From positions 124,001 through 188,000 of the forward strand of contig PUFA01000164.1 in the NCBI GenBank assembly GCA_003508835.1: DNA of 64,000 bases, in the 5' to 3' direction. The position numbers were made by a program, and so were the translations under genes. How positions within the stretch are numbered: the first letter of the stretch is position 1; every line of letters starts with the position of its first letter. Under the pieces are notes generated by a model. That model was not told the origin of the DNA and searched no databases. It was given only the letters and a program-made list of their open reading frames with translations. This document shows positions 23,517-36,200 of the stretch, piece by piece. Source of the stretch: Eonycteris spelaea. Its lineage: Eukaryota > Chordata > Mammalia > Chiroptera > Pteropodidae.

Positions 23517-23779
23517 AAATCCATTACATTCCCAGACAAGAGAGATTCTCAACACTTTTTGTGTTTATACCATTTTGTTCATTAATAATTGAAATTTTAT
23601 TAACAATTTTATTACAAATGCTGATTTTAGAACTATTAGAAAATAGAAAGGAAAAAACTCCAGACAGAAATAACTACTATTTACATTTTGATTTATAGCT
23701 TTCTAGATTTTACTTATATATTTTTACAAAAAAAAGAATCATCTTCACTTCAAATAAGTGATAGGAAAAAAAAGACATT

Positions 23780-24520
23780 GTTCTTTTCTAGCTCTTTAAG
23801 ATATAATGTTAGGTTGTTTATTTAGGATTTTTCCTGTTTCTTGAGATAGGCCTGTAATGATGTGAGCTTTCCTCTTATACCACTTTTGCCGTATCCCAAA
23901 AGTTTTATTGTGTTGTATTTTCATTCTTATTTGTTTCTGGGTATATTTTGATCTCTCCTTTATTTCTTTGACCTGTCCTTTAGTAGCATATTGTTTAATC
24001 CCTACATGCTTGTAGTTTTTCCTGCTTGCTTTTTGCAGATGATCTCCAGTTTCAAAGCATTGTGGTCAGAGAATATGCTTGGTATGATTTCAGTCTTCTT
24101 AAATTTGTTGAGACTAGTCATGTGTCCCAGCATATGGTCTGTCCTTCAGAATGTTCCATGTGCACTAGAAAAGAATATATAATCTGGTGTTATTTAAGGT
24201 TGATTTTCTGTTTAGATCTACCTATAGCTGTCAGTGGAGTATTTAGATCCCCTACCATAATTGTGTTTTTGTAAGTTTCCCCCTTAAGTTATGTTAGTAG
24301 TTGCTTTATATATTTTAGTGCTTCCTGATTGGGAACATATATATTAGTAGGACATATTCATCTAGTCTGAAATCAGCTCACTTTTTGCCATGTTCCTGAC
24401 AGATAACACCACAGCTTTAATTCTGCATTTGGATCAGTAACAAGGTGCCCTGTAGTAAGTTTTTTTCTGCTTGCATTCTGATAAGTTAAAATTTATGTTT
24501 CTGAATGTATCAGTTCTTTG
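23780..24520 (-). mobile_element. L1 ORF2 fragment, antisense
   Basis: The + strand carries the complement of L1 ORF2, including TTCAAAGCATTGTGGTCAGA and TATGCTTGGTATGATTTCAG, and then TAGATCCCCTACCATAATTG. Short open frames here (such as 23991-24274) are shadows of this element. Confidence 0.85.
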
Positions 24521-26499
24521 AATTATCTGTTTTGTACTTGTATGCAAAATAAGGCCTTCCACAACCTAATGGGTAAATCCCTAACATGCATTTTAAGGTT
24601 AATGATCCATTTGTTTCGTCAATACCAGTTCCCCCCACCACCCCCACCTGCTGAACCACAGAAGAGTGTAATTCTGTAAGATCTAGGGGCCCTTCATCTT
24701 GGATCACTAATAATTGAAATCTAAGGGAATTGACTTTCTTGAGAGAGTAAGTGTTCATAGATAACCTATTACTCATGCCTGCCTTTAACCAGCAACCTTG
24801 ATCCCCAAAACCTTGATTTCCCATCACAAATTTGTGATGGGAAAAATCATGTGACTATTATACCCTGCTTCTTATACTTAATTTCCCCCTAGTTTAAGAG
24901 AAAACATCTTTATTTTAAATACTTTAATTTTTCTCATTTCTTTAAATGACGAAGGTTTCAAAGTTGAAGTTCTTCCTACCGCTAACTACTATTCCTTTTC
25001 CTTTACCCCGAGCAGATTGTCTCCCAAATCTACTTATCTGCTTTCAATATAGTTAGCAGTTAGAGTTTCTTTTCTTTTTTCTTTTTTCCTTTTTTTCAAA
25101 GAAGAAAATAAAAATTTTCCCTTAGAGGGGAAGGAGAAGGAGACCAGTAATTCTAAATGTCTTTTATTTTCAGCATCAGGGCTGTTAGGTCTTTTGAGCC
25201 CTTCAAAGTTATGAAAGAAAATAAACAAGTCATCAGAATTAGTTGGAAATAACAAAGGTAATCTTTTTATTGACATAACGATATAGTTAAATGAAAGAAC
25301 ATAGGCTACTGACAGCTAAATATAAGAAAACAACTTAATAATACCAGTAGGTTTTACTTATTTAACCGTCAAAAGGGATAAAGATTAATTTTAGACTGAA
25401 GCTGAAGAGATTTAAACAAATGTTTAAATGTTCATTGAAGGACTCAGGGAGCTAACTTTTAGAAACATACATTTTGTTACAATTACTAAAAATTTTTCCC
25501 ATTGGATATATAATCATTGTATTTCTGACTTTAATTTTCATTTTGCTTTGTGTCCAGAGTATGTTTATATTTTATAATGTGATTCAGGGAATCATTAATT
25601 GTGCTTTAAAGTGAACTTTAAGAAGAAAAAATGTGTGAAGTTTTCCTAAATTAGTATAACTTCAGAAGTAATTCAGAGTAGTTATTTTGTTGTGGCCTGG
25701 GGAAAAGTAAAATGTTAATGGAACCAACAATGTGAGGGTAGCTCTTCCTAGGTTAGTATTACCTTAATCCAAAACGTGTCCTCCTTCCTGTTCCCAGAAT
25801 ATTCTTCTTCTTGTGACACAACATTTTTTTGTGAGTAAATGCTAATTTATACCTTCTCTACCTCTCTTGTGTGTTAATATGACCTTGGTTTACCTTGCCT
25901 TCCAAGCATGACTTTTGCTAGTGTGTAAAACCTAAAAAATGTTACCTCTGTCAGGAAGACTAACACACTCTATGCCCATGTTTAAACATTATTGACTTCC
26001 TTAAATTATTATTATTTTTAAGATGTAATACCTACATTTTAAATAGAAATATTTTTTTGTCTTCTCAAGGAGTAAATTACTTTTAAGAGAGATAAATTTG
26101 CCTTTACAAAAGGGTCAGAGCTTAGATAACTTTTATTTCTAATAAGCTACATTATCTTATGATTTATAAAAGGACATTTTGAAGTTAGTAGAATGGCACC
26201 TACTTCCTGGTACGTTGACTTGCCAAATAGTCAGAAAGTTAGCTGAGACTCCTTCCAACCAGAGTGATCCTGTGATCATTTCTTATTGTAAAGTTGTAGC
26301 CTCATACTGAAAATATGAATTTGGCCTTTTTATATATGCTTTCTCCAGTGTAATTTCTGTATACTTGCAAAATCACACCTACTATTTCAACTTTGTTGAT
26401 ACAATTCTCCTATCCCACCTTAGATAAAATTTGAATTATATATATATGACTGATTTGCTTAAAGAGTAATATTTTAGATAGTAACCCAATCTTTCTAGT
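24521..26499 (+). other. ZNF451: Intron 3, unassigned stretch
   Basis: AT-rich sequence with several T-rich runs. It has no element or exon I can support. Confidence 0.55.
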
Positions 26500-27130
26500 A
26501 GAAAAAAATTTTAGTAGACTTTATTTTTTAGAGAAGTTTTACATTCACAGCAAAATTCAGAGGAAGGTAGATTTCCCAAATACTGCCTGTTCTCAGACAT
26601 GCATAGCTTCCCCCATTATCAACATTCCTTAGCTTAGTGGTCATTTGCTGTAATTGATGAACCTACATTGACACATCATTATCACTTAAATTTATAGTTT
26701 ACATTAGGGTTCACTCTTGGTGTTATAATTCTATGGGTTTGGACAAAGGTATAATGACAAGTATCCACATTTATAGTATTATATAGAATGGTTTTACTGC
26801 TCAAGAAATCCTTGTGCTCTGCCAATGTATCCTTTCCTCTTCCCCTATCCCCTAACAGCCACTCTTTTACTGTCACCATAGTTTTATGTTTTCCAGAATT
26901 CCATATAGTTATTATCATATGTGGCCTTTTCAGATTGAGTCCTTTTATTTAGTGATATGTATTTAAATTTCCTCCATGTCTTTTCATGGCTCGATAGTTT
27001 ATTTCTTTTTAACATTGAATAACATTTATCACCTGATGTACCAGTTTATCCATTCATTTACTAGAGGATATCTAGGTTCTTTTCAGGTTTGGGCAGTTAC
27101 TTATAAAGTTGCTATAAATCTGTAATTAAC
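26500..27130 (-). mobile_element. L1 3'-end fragment, antisense
   Basis: The + strand reads GAGAAGTTTTACATTCACAG and later TAGTGATATGTATTTAAATT and TATCCATTCATTTACTAGAG. This is the complement of an L1MA/MB-type 3' region. Diverged. Confidence 0.75.
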
Positions 27131-27179
27131 ACAGGTTACTTTACCCCTAACTACTGTTTATTTTATTTGCATGTTGCTT

Positions 27180-27720
27180 TTTTTTTTTAGGAAGATCATG
27201 TCATCTGTGAACAAAGAGGGTTTTCTTCCTTGATTTGTGGTTTGGTGTCTGACATCGATTTAGGGAAATTCTGTCACTGTTGCATCAAATATGTCTTCTA
27301 TTCCTGTCTTTCTTCTTCTGGTATTCCTATTATGCATATGTTATGTCTTTTGTAACAGTTCTTGGATATTCTATTTTTTTTTTCAATCTTTTTTTCCTTT
27401 GTTTTTCAGTTTTGAAAGTTTCTGTTGACATATCCTCAAGCAGAGATTCTTTCCTCAGGAGTGTACAGTCTACTAGTGGCCCTTAAGGCATTTTTCATTT
27501 CTGTTATCATGTTTTTGATCTCTAGCATTTCTCTTTGGTCCTTTTTTAAGATTTCCATCTCACTTACATTACACATCTGTTCTTTCACGTTGTCAGTTTT
27601 TTCATTAGAGCCCTTAGTCATAGTTGTTTTAAATTCCTGTCTGATCGTTCCAACATCCCTGCCATGTCTGCCATTCTTTGCTTGTTCTGACTCTTCAAAC
27701 TGTGTTTTTGCTTTTTAGTA
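27180..27720 (-). mobile_element. L1 fragment with ORF1-like coiled coil, antisense
   Basis: The minus strand at 27436-27621 translates to a short peptide with EMEILKKDQREMLEIKN and, further on, PEERIS. This resembles the coiled-coil region of the L1 ORF1 RNA-binding protein. It is a relic, not a gene. Confidence 0.65.
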
Positions 27721-28936
27721 AACCTTGAAATATTTTGTTGAAAGATGGACATGATATACTAGGTAAAATAAACTGGTAAATAGGCCTTTAGTAATGTAGT
27801 GGTAATGTTGGGAGAAGTGGTGACATTCTATAGTCTTGAGATTAGGTCATCTTCTTGGTGATACTAAGTAGTCCCTGGGCATCAGCAGTGTTTCTTAGTT
27901 CCTCCACTCAAGTGGGACAGGCTAGCTAGAGGGGCCTGGGATTGAGTATTTTTCCCTTCTGCGGGTGTGATAAACCTCTGATAAGCTCTGATAAACCTCT
28001 CTCAGGTTAGGCTGCTAGTAAAATAGTTTCTCTTGAGGGCAGGCCCTGTTGGTGCTCTGGCATATTTTCAAATGCTTACTTTTCCTATCCATGCTGGAAG
28101 GATGAAAGGATTTTTCTCCAGTCTTCACCGTGAGAACCTATAGAACTCACAAAAGTGTGAGGGACCCCATGAGTGTGACCCATGACTGGGTTTCTCTGGA
28201 GTTTTTAACTCTTAGACTTACTACACTGAACCTTTAGCAATTCATCAATTACGGTTCAGGTTTTTCTATCCAGTACTGGTTCCTGCTGAGGTTTCTACTC
28301 ATGGGTTTCTGCTCCACTGAGTTGTGAGTCTTTGTGTCTGCCCTCCTTTCTTTCTCATTTTGGGAGTAGCAGCTTACACTGTGACCTCACTTCTTTGTTG
28401 AATCTAAGAAGAGTTGTTGACTTTTTCATTTGTTCACCTTTTTACTTGTTAGGATGGAGTGGCAACTTCTGAGCTTCTTACATGTTGGACCAGGAACTGA
28501 AAGTTAGATCTATTTTTTTTAGTCAATTGTTTTTCCTAAGTAATACTGTCCTGGCATTGCTGAAAAACAGAGCCAAGAATGTTTGTTCTGTTAGATGTTT
28601 TTGGAGGGTAGACTAATGGCTTGATGGCATTACTTTATAGACTGAGAGCAAAGTAGTGCCAAACTTGTCAATATCCAGATGATTATAAAGTATATCAAGA
28701 TGATAAATGTTGTAGCAGCTAGTTTAACTTTTTGAAAACAAAGATGCTAGTAGATGATTGGCTGACCTACAAAATACCACATAAAATGTAAAATATGCAA
28801 GGCAGGTTCTTAGAAATTTGATAATGATAAAGGTAAATGGTTCTTTAATATAATAACTTTTTGGTAAATGAGTATATATTATCCCAAAGCTAATTTTGCT
28901 TGTTAAAAGGAATGAAAATCGTTTTTTCAATTTTAG
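27721..28936 (+). other. ZNF451: Intron 3, end segment
   Basis: AT-rich intron without a recognisable element. It ends in a T-rich tract and the acceptor TTTTAG before exon 4. Confidence 0.6.
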
Positions 28937-29061
28937 GATAAGGTTAAGCGTAAAGACCATATTGACCATCAGAAGGATAAAGTTGCATTAACTCTGGCTC
29001 GTCTAGCCCGGCATGTTGAAGTGAGAAACAGCAGAAAGAAGAGAAGAACAGAGCATTCAGG
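28937..29061 (+). CDS. ZNF451: ZNF451 coding exon 4, frameshifted
   Basis: The exon is bounded by CAATTTTAG and the donor GTATGT. It encodes DKVKRKDHIDHQKDKVAL, then TLARLARHVEV, then in the shifted frame EKQQKEEKNRAFR. This is the conserved basic, helical linker between the SUMO module and the zinc fingers. Its length is 125 bases where the family has 126 (42 codons). One G of GTGGAG is missing near 29021-29025, so GTGAGAAA is read in place of GTGGAGAAA. Both splice sites are intact. The family match on both sides of the break is strong. Confidence 0.88.
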
Positions 29062-30775
29062 GTATGTGGCTGTTTTAATCGATATTTTACTAAATAATAG
29101 AATTGTTTATAATAAAACTCTAAAGAGAAATTTGTAATAAAAAACGTATAATTGAATCCATGTTAAGCATTGGCTCTAGATAGCTCATCAGTTTAGTAGT
29201 AAATCATGATATCTTTTTACATCTCTGTTTTTAGTTTGTTGGATTCTGCACATACATATGCAGGAAAAAGAAAAAAATAGAATTACTTGAATGGAATTTT
29301 TTGGGGGGAATTAAAAATCATTGGTTTTCTCAAAGCAAATGAACTATTAAGGGTTTCTTGTTACTTCACAATAGTGAAAAGAGTTTATCAGGTTTGTGAC
29401 ATAAACTATTGAAAGGTTTTCTACTAAATAGAGCTAGACTACTTTCTCAAACTTCGGCCTGTCCTTTCAGATTAATTTGATACTAAAAGGAAGAAATTTG
29501 AATCAGGGTTGTAGAAGAGTTGCAATGCAGAAAATGAAGCCTAATTTAGACTCTCATGTGATATGTCTTTTCCTAAACTTGCTCTGTAAAGCCCCAAATG
29601 AAATTATTTAAAAGAACTTCCTCAGTATTGACAAATGTCTGCTAGAAGTAGAGTGTTGACAAGTTGGTAAAAAAAAAAAAAAAATCTCCATAGTAGGATT
29701 TAAAAAATGGATTTTAGCAGGTCACTTAACATTTTCTATAATAGACTTTGGGCTTCAGTCTGTAAAGGAGCAGAATTGGAGATGATCTCCCAAGTTGGGA
29801 TAAGCACTATGACTTTATAATTTTAACATCTGTTTTTGATTCCTTGAGTATTTATTCATTGATTATTATAAAGGAATTTATATATTTCTGTAGCCTGTTT
29901 CAGTATCTCCTAATCTGATACACAATAAATTAATCTTTAGGTTTAGAACTAGATTTGTTTGGGGACTTTACTGTATAATACTATTTAAGTTAGAGCATAG
30001 TATTCTAATTGTATGTTTAAAATGCTTAAGGCATAGAAATATTAAAAAATAGGATTTTTTTTTTTTTCTGGCAGAAACTCAATTCAATTTTAAAGAAGAT
30101 TCTTTCCCAAACTATGTTAAGTGTATTGTTTACAGGTCAGGGAAAAATCTCTTTGAAAGGAGAGTTGTTTACAAGCTGTCGTCCCTTTCTGTGGAATTCC
30201 TGAGTGATGCTAGCTTCTTTTCTCAGGCAGTGTTAATGGCCACATAAATAATAAAGCTTTTGTGATGAGTTCAGAATCTTTTAGTCTCTATGACAACTAG
30301 GATTTTTCTCAAGAATAGTTTCATCTTCCATCCATATAAAGGTTCATACATTGTATTGACTTTACTTTAGCATTGAAGAAAGTTTTTTTAAATTTTGAAA
30401 TTCTTGTTTAAGCAATTGTAAAGAATAAATTTATCAAGATTTCCTTATTTTCTAAGGTAGAAGCTGATTCACACAGATGCTTTAGCTCATTGCTTGCTAT
30501 CCACTCATGACTTTTTTCATTGTTTTTATTTGGTTTTCTTTATGGATTAGTTGTTTTTTAAAATTAGATGCAGAAAACAAAACAATACAAACTATGCAGA
30601 AAGGAAGATAATGAAACTGAAATAAAAATTCTCGAAGAATTTTAGTGGCTAATAAGTCGCTCTGAATGAAAATAGATAATAGTAGAAAATGTCATTTAAC
30701 TGTTCTAGACCTTTGTGAATAGTTGATGTCTCACTATTAAAGTGGATTGTTCGTTTTTTATGATGGAGATGTTTT

Positions 30776-31005
30776 TATTTTTATTTTTATTTTTTAGGTG
30801 AGGCAACCCTTGGTTGACCGCACAGATTGCAACTTGTAGTCTTTTTTTCTTTTTCTTTCTTTCTTTTTTTTTTTTTTTTTTTTTTACACCTACAGCACCT
30901 GGTCTTCCTAGGTGGTCTCCTATCCAAGTACTAACCAGGCGCTACCCTGCTTAGCTTCCCAGATCAGACAGGATTGGGCTTGTTCAGGGTAGCATGACCG
31001 TAGAC
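30776..31005 (-). mobile_element. 5S rRNA-derived SINE (fruit-bat MEG type), long form
   Basis: On the minus strand, positions 31005-30888 are 5S-like: GTCTACGGTCATGCTACCCT, AAGCTAAGCAGGGTAG and GTTAGTACTTGGATAGGAGA. An A-rich linker follows, then a second module (CTACAAGTTGCAATCTGTGC and GGTTGCCTCACC) and an A-rich tail with TAAAAA units. Perfect 17-base duplications (TATGATGGAGATGTTTT) flank it at 30759-30775 and 31006-31022. The extra module suggests the longer MEG-RL type, though the subfamily name is my inference. It is inserted antisense to the gene. Confidence 0.9.
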
Positions 31006-31979
31006 TATGATGGAGATGTTTTAAAGATAATAAAAGAAAATTCATTAAAATCTTTGCTGGGTAAATTACTTTCAGAGGTAATGTGCTGTGGTGACTAGTT
31101 GACCATCTACCAGCTTTGATTATTGATATTTTAGGGGTTAAAATGACTTGCAAGAAGTAATATAACCCTAAAATTTGTGGAAGTAGCTTTGTGACATAGG
31201 ACATGGATGGCTTATTTGGAGATGATTTCAGCCAGCAAATATTTTTTGAGCATTGACTATGTATGACCACAGAGTTCAAATTCTATTGTGAAGAATGCTA
31301 AAAAATTTAAGAAAACTTGTTTATTTTTAATTATTGGCAATTATTTAAAATAAGTAGGCTACTAGTTGGTATTTAGCAATATTTAATCTTAATATGTTAA
31401 TTTATTTTAAGATTTTTATGTTGATATATTTTTGTAAGGAACTTTGATAAATAGTTTAATTTTATAAATAAAGTCATTATAGTCTACTAGAAGTTTGCCA
31501 TATTGCTTTCTTTGAATAAACTAACTTCATTTCCCATAGCATGTTATTCAGAGCACTGATCCTGTAGGATACAATTTGAAAGAAAAAATATTTGGTGATT
31601 TATTAAGTTGGGATACTGCAAGTACTCTATGGGAAATCACACACTTGTTAGCACTTTAAGGCTTTGAAAATCCTGCACTAAAGGAACTTTTTAAACTTTG
31701 TATTAAAACTAGTGTTTATGTACTTAAGTTGATTACAGGGGATTTTAAAAAATGTTTATAATGCTTATTAACATCTTCAAGAATTAGTATTCTATGTTGG
31801 ACTTAGAACAGTGTTGTGTAGAAGATTTTTTCAGATTATAGTCTTGAATCTCCCTGTCCCTATTTACCTTTCCTGAGATCCTGTTACACTGCTTACTAGG
31901 CCATTCATTATTCTGACCTATATCTTGCAAATCTAGTGTTTGTGAATTTGTGATTTCATTTCAAGGACACAACCTTTTT

Positions 31980-32190
31980 GAAATGTAGTATGGCATATGT
32001 GTAAGTGCATGGATTCTGGAATCAGATTGCCAGAGTTTAAATCCTGGCATTGTTATTGACCTTCTGTACTTCCAGTTCTCCCATCATAAAATGGGAACAA
32101 TAATAATACTTATTGCATACAGTTATTGTGAAATTAAAATAATTTTATAACAGTGCCTGTCACGTGGTAAGTGGATATTGTTAATTGTTA
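31980..32190 (+). mobile_element. MIR SINE
   Basis: TGGATTCTGGAATCAGATTG, then ATCCTGGCATTGTTATT, then ATAAAATGGGAACAATAATA follow the MIR consensus order. Moderately diverged. Confidence 0.8.
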
Positions 32191-32284
32191 GATACAGTAT
32201 GATTAGGGAGTATGCAAACAGATTTATAGATAATATAACTAGAAAGATTTAGAGACTTTAACAGTCTAAAGCATTAATTTAGTG

Positions 32285-32482
32285 GTTGGTGCTGGCCGGC
32301 TGCCTGTTTTCTTAAATGAATTTTTATTGGAACATAGCCACACCCATTTGTTTACATATTATCTGTGGCTGCTTTCATGCTACGTTGTCAGAGTTAGTAG
32401 TTGTTGTAGAGACTATATGGGCTGCAAAGTGTAAAATATTTACTATCTGACCCTTTTTGAAAAAAGTTTGCCAACCCTTGAT
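32285..32482. mobile_element. hAT-like non-autonomous DNA element
   Basis: Text such as TTTTTATTGGAACATAGCCA, CATATTATCTGTGGCTGCTT and AAAGTTTGCCAACCCTTG matches a common mammalian hAT-Charlie-type element. A related, more diverged copy lies at 59663-59878. I am unsure of the family name. Confidence 0.65.
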
Positions 32483-32589
32483 CGAGGTGCCAATAAATGC
32501 TTTATATTGGCACATATTAAGTACTAATGATTGTCTGCTCTTATTAATACTGTTCACTGAACAAATATTTAATAGGCTTCTGTACACTT

Positions 32590-33055
32590 CAGACTATGTG
32601 TGGAAAATTTGAAAAAAAATGTGTAAAGGTTTAAAAATGAAAAATCATCATTCCTATCTGCACTCCCAGAGATAGCCATTGACACTTCATATATTTATTT
32701 GTGGCCTTTCCTCTCTGCAGATACACTTACATATAAGCTTGAAATTAATCCTTGTTAATATTTTTTTATATTTGGCCTCATTGGTTTGATACTACTTGGT
32801 GACCTACTTGATAGCAAAAGTATATTCCTACTTCATTGAAAAAGTTTGGTTAGTGTTTATCTAATGACTTTAATGAAATGTACATACCATAATTTACTAA
32901 AATGTGCCCTATTGTTGGATATGTAGGTTGTAGTGAACTTTGTGCAAAATAGGTAAACACTGGGATCAAATATTAGAGCATGAACCTTTGTTTTGACTTA
33001 TCTCTTTGGGCTGTAGATTTTTTAGATGTGGCATTTCAGGGCAAAAGGGTAGTCA
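32590..33055 (-). mobile_element. L1M-type 3'-end fragment, antisense
   Basis: The + strand shows CATACCATAATTTACTAAAA, CCTATTGTTGGATATGTAGG and, further on, GGCATTTCAGGGCAAAAGGG. This is the complement of an old L1 3' region. It ends about 90 bases before exon 5. Confidence 0.7.
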
Positions 33056-33148
33056 TTATTTTCTGATCACTGATGTGTCAAAATCTTTTTCTCAAGGAAA
33101 TCAGGTTAGAAATCACAGGTTAATTGATTTTTTTCTTAATATCTTTAG

Positions 33149-33260
33149 GAAAAAGTTGATTTTCAGCATGCTCATGGGTTACAAGAATTGGAATTTATTC
33201 GAGGACATTCTGATACAGAAGCAGCAAGACTGTGTGTGGACCAGTGGCTAAAAATGCCAG
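33149..33260 (+). CDS. ZNF451: ZNF451 coding exon 5
   Basis: This 112-base exon reads EKVDFQHAHGLQELEFIRG, then HSDTEAARLCVDQW and LKMP. It starts in phase 0 after the AGG codon that closes exon 4 and leaves one base (G) for exon 6. The sequence is intact and highly conserved. It belongs to the linker before the first finger. The acceptor is ATCTTTAG and the donor GTATTC, a weak but GT-type site. Confidence 0.94.
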
Positions 33261-36200
33261 GTATTCTTTAGAGATCACAGTGGAACACTAAGGTTACCTA
33301 CCTTCCCTAAAGCCTTAAAATATTATGACGTTTATTTGATTCCTAAGGAGTATGTAAAGTATTGAAATTTAGTTTCAGTGATACTTGAAAATGGCCTATC
33401 TTACCAGTTGTCTTCCTACTTTGGCAAAAGTATATTTTGAGTATAAGTAATATAGGTCATTTATTCATTAGATATTGCTTATTTATTCATGATGTACGAT
33501 GACATGAAATATTTCATGTGTCTGGGTGGGTTTATGATAGGTTATTTGAGGTTAGGAAAGGCTTTTCTGAGGAAATGGAGTTTAAGCTGAGATCTAAAGT
33601 ATTAGTGTTTACTTATTTATTCCTCAGTGCAGCCTATGTAGATACTTTGTAAGTGTTCACATGGGAGGCTCATCTAAAGCATTGGGTGGTTTCTTCATTA
33701 TTAACTCTTTGCAGACCTGAGATTCCTGGAAGAGTCACTGTGGAACATTTTCCCCCTACTAGATAATTTGATGGGATTGTTAAGAGCTAGTAGGACTGTC
33801 CCACCATGTCAACTCTTCTAACCTGTCTTGTAGAAGACCCACTGAGCCCCTAAAGGCTTAGGATATCCACAGAAACCTTAGCTGTTGAGTTAATCCAGAA
33901 TAAGGTTTAATTGCAAAGTCATTAGAAATATCTATGCATGTAGTACTCAGTGTTGAGTCTAGATATCGTTGAGTCTACATATCTTATTCTAAAGTAAGTT
34001 TTCAGAGGGTTTTCTTTTTCTTTTGAGTAGAGTCAAAATGCCACTTATAAAATAGTTCCAGTAATTTGTAGTTATTTTGACATTTGGCCACTCCCTGAAA
34101 CTATATTTCCTTCTTATCTCCTAATCTGTTTGTGCCTGACAAATTCTCATCTGGCCCCATCCTCCCTTTTAAATACCTTTTCTTCTCTTTTCTTTTAACT
34201 TGCCTGTGGGGTTAGCTCCACAGATAATAACACTAGAGTTTGCTAGGTTTATTTATTTCACATAAGTTTGGTAGATCAGCCTTCTTTGATTTCACAGTGC
34301 TTTATTCATTTCTCTAATATAGTTTTTACTCTGTTCTGTTGAATTAATGTTTGCATGTCTGTCTTTTCTACCAGACTACATGCTTTATGAGGATGAAGAC
34401 CAAGACAATCCTATTTAGTGCCATTGCCTAAAAAGAATTTATCAGCATAGAGATGATTGATAAATGTTGTTGACTATTAAACCAAAGAAGGCTATAATAA
34501 ACATTTGTACATGAAAACAGAAAACAAGCCTAGACCTTGGGATCCAAATGTGACTTCATTCACCTAAATAAAAGAATTGTTTGGCATTCTAGACCTACTT
34601 TAGCAAAAGATACTTAGAAATGATGGCAAATAATTTTGCTTCTTGGAGTGTTCTTTTAAGGCTATAGTTATTTTTAAAAAATCCTTCTTGATATGCATTC
34701 AATTCTTAGTAGTTGTTAATGACTAGTTCATTGGTTTTACCTTAGCTGCATCACAATCACCTGGGAACTTTGAAATACAGGCCTGGGTCTCACCTGCGGA
34801 GATAATTAGGGTATCTGTAGTTTTGGGGGGATTCATAGGTAACTTTGATAGGAAAGTGGGCTGGAACTACAAGACTTTATCATCTTAAGGTCTCTTCTAA
34901 AAATCATTTATCTCATATGAGTCTAACACTTTCAAGTCCTGTCTAGAATGATTTATTTGGTCTAGTAATATGTCTCTTCAGTCCTAATTCCTGGCCTCCA
35001 GATTGTCAGAATAATTAATGCATTATAAATTAAATTCTTGAGCATTTGTTTGTGCATTTACACAAGCAGACCAAGTGGGAACAAATAAGTCATTTAGCAG
35101 TGTCTATGATTCTAGGCAAGACTTGGTATTTTATATATCTTTAGGTCACATCTGGTTCATCGGTGGCTGATAAGCTTGAGCCTGTATTAAGGTCTTTAAA
35201 GTTATATTCTTATGTGATCGTTTGATCTTTTGCTTGGTCTATGCAACACTGTAAAACTGAAGTTTGAAATCTATTGCTAGAACAGCTGCTTTATCATTGG
35301 TCTGTGTTTGTTATGGATGTTTATCTTCCATAAGTGGGCTTCAGAGAGAAATGAGGTCTTTAAAGAGAGTGTAGCTGGGAAAAACAAAGATGAGTTATTG
35401 TACTCTTTAATTTTAAAAAGTGAGATCCTACTTCTCAGTAAGAGACTCATTCAGCCTATTCCAAAGTATCTAGTTATTGTAATTAAGTTTTTAGATTAGA
35501 AGTAGTTTAAGTTCTTTATAATTACTCTATCTTTGGAAATCCATCTTTTATATACCTTTATAGTCAGGCCAATTTGCATACATTTAATTCTTAATAACTT
35601 AGTAACTGCATTCTCTAGTCTATTTAAATCTCTCTCCATGTTGTCGTTTTATGAGTGAAGCTTATTTTCTTTCATTTGATTGTTTTCTCTAATTTTTATC
35701 TAGCACTCTTTGGCTAAATAAAGGTTTTAATGGGTGACATCTGGAATATGTGTGGATAATAAATAAAAATTGTCATAATTCTGACTGCATTAAAAAAGGA
35801 AATATAAAAAAGTGTATTGTTATTGAATGCCTCTAATATTAAAATATGATTAATGCTATGCTCTTCATTGTTTGTTGGAAGAACACATGTATAAGCATTT
35901 TGGCAGCTTTTAATAGTGGCATTCTTCCTATAAGGACTAAAACAGCAGAAAGGCAGTTGAAACCTTAAGCATATATAATCACTTAGAGATCTTAAAACTA
36001 GATGATGTTAAAGGAATAATATTCTACTCTAGGTAAATGCTTACGGACTTCGTAGAATGTCGTAAAGATAAATACCCAGTTTTCTGTTGTATAAAATAGT
36101 TATAACATTTGATTAAAACAGTCCACAAGAAATAATGAGACAATAATCAAACTATCTGTATGTTAGAATCCTCCAGGCAGTCTGACAATTCTTTATTTAT

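Larger units (their letters stand above)
29062..33148 (+). other. ZNF451: Intron 4
   Basis: The intron begins GTATGT and ends ATCTTTAG. It holds the second 5S-derived SINE (30776-31005), MIR at about 31980-32190, a hAT-like element at 32285-32482 and an antisense L1 fragment at 32590-33055. Confidence 0.7.
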
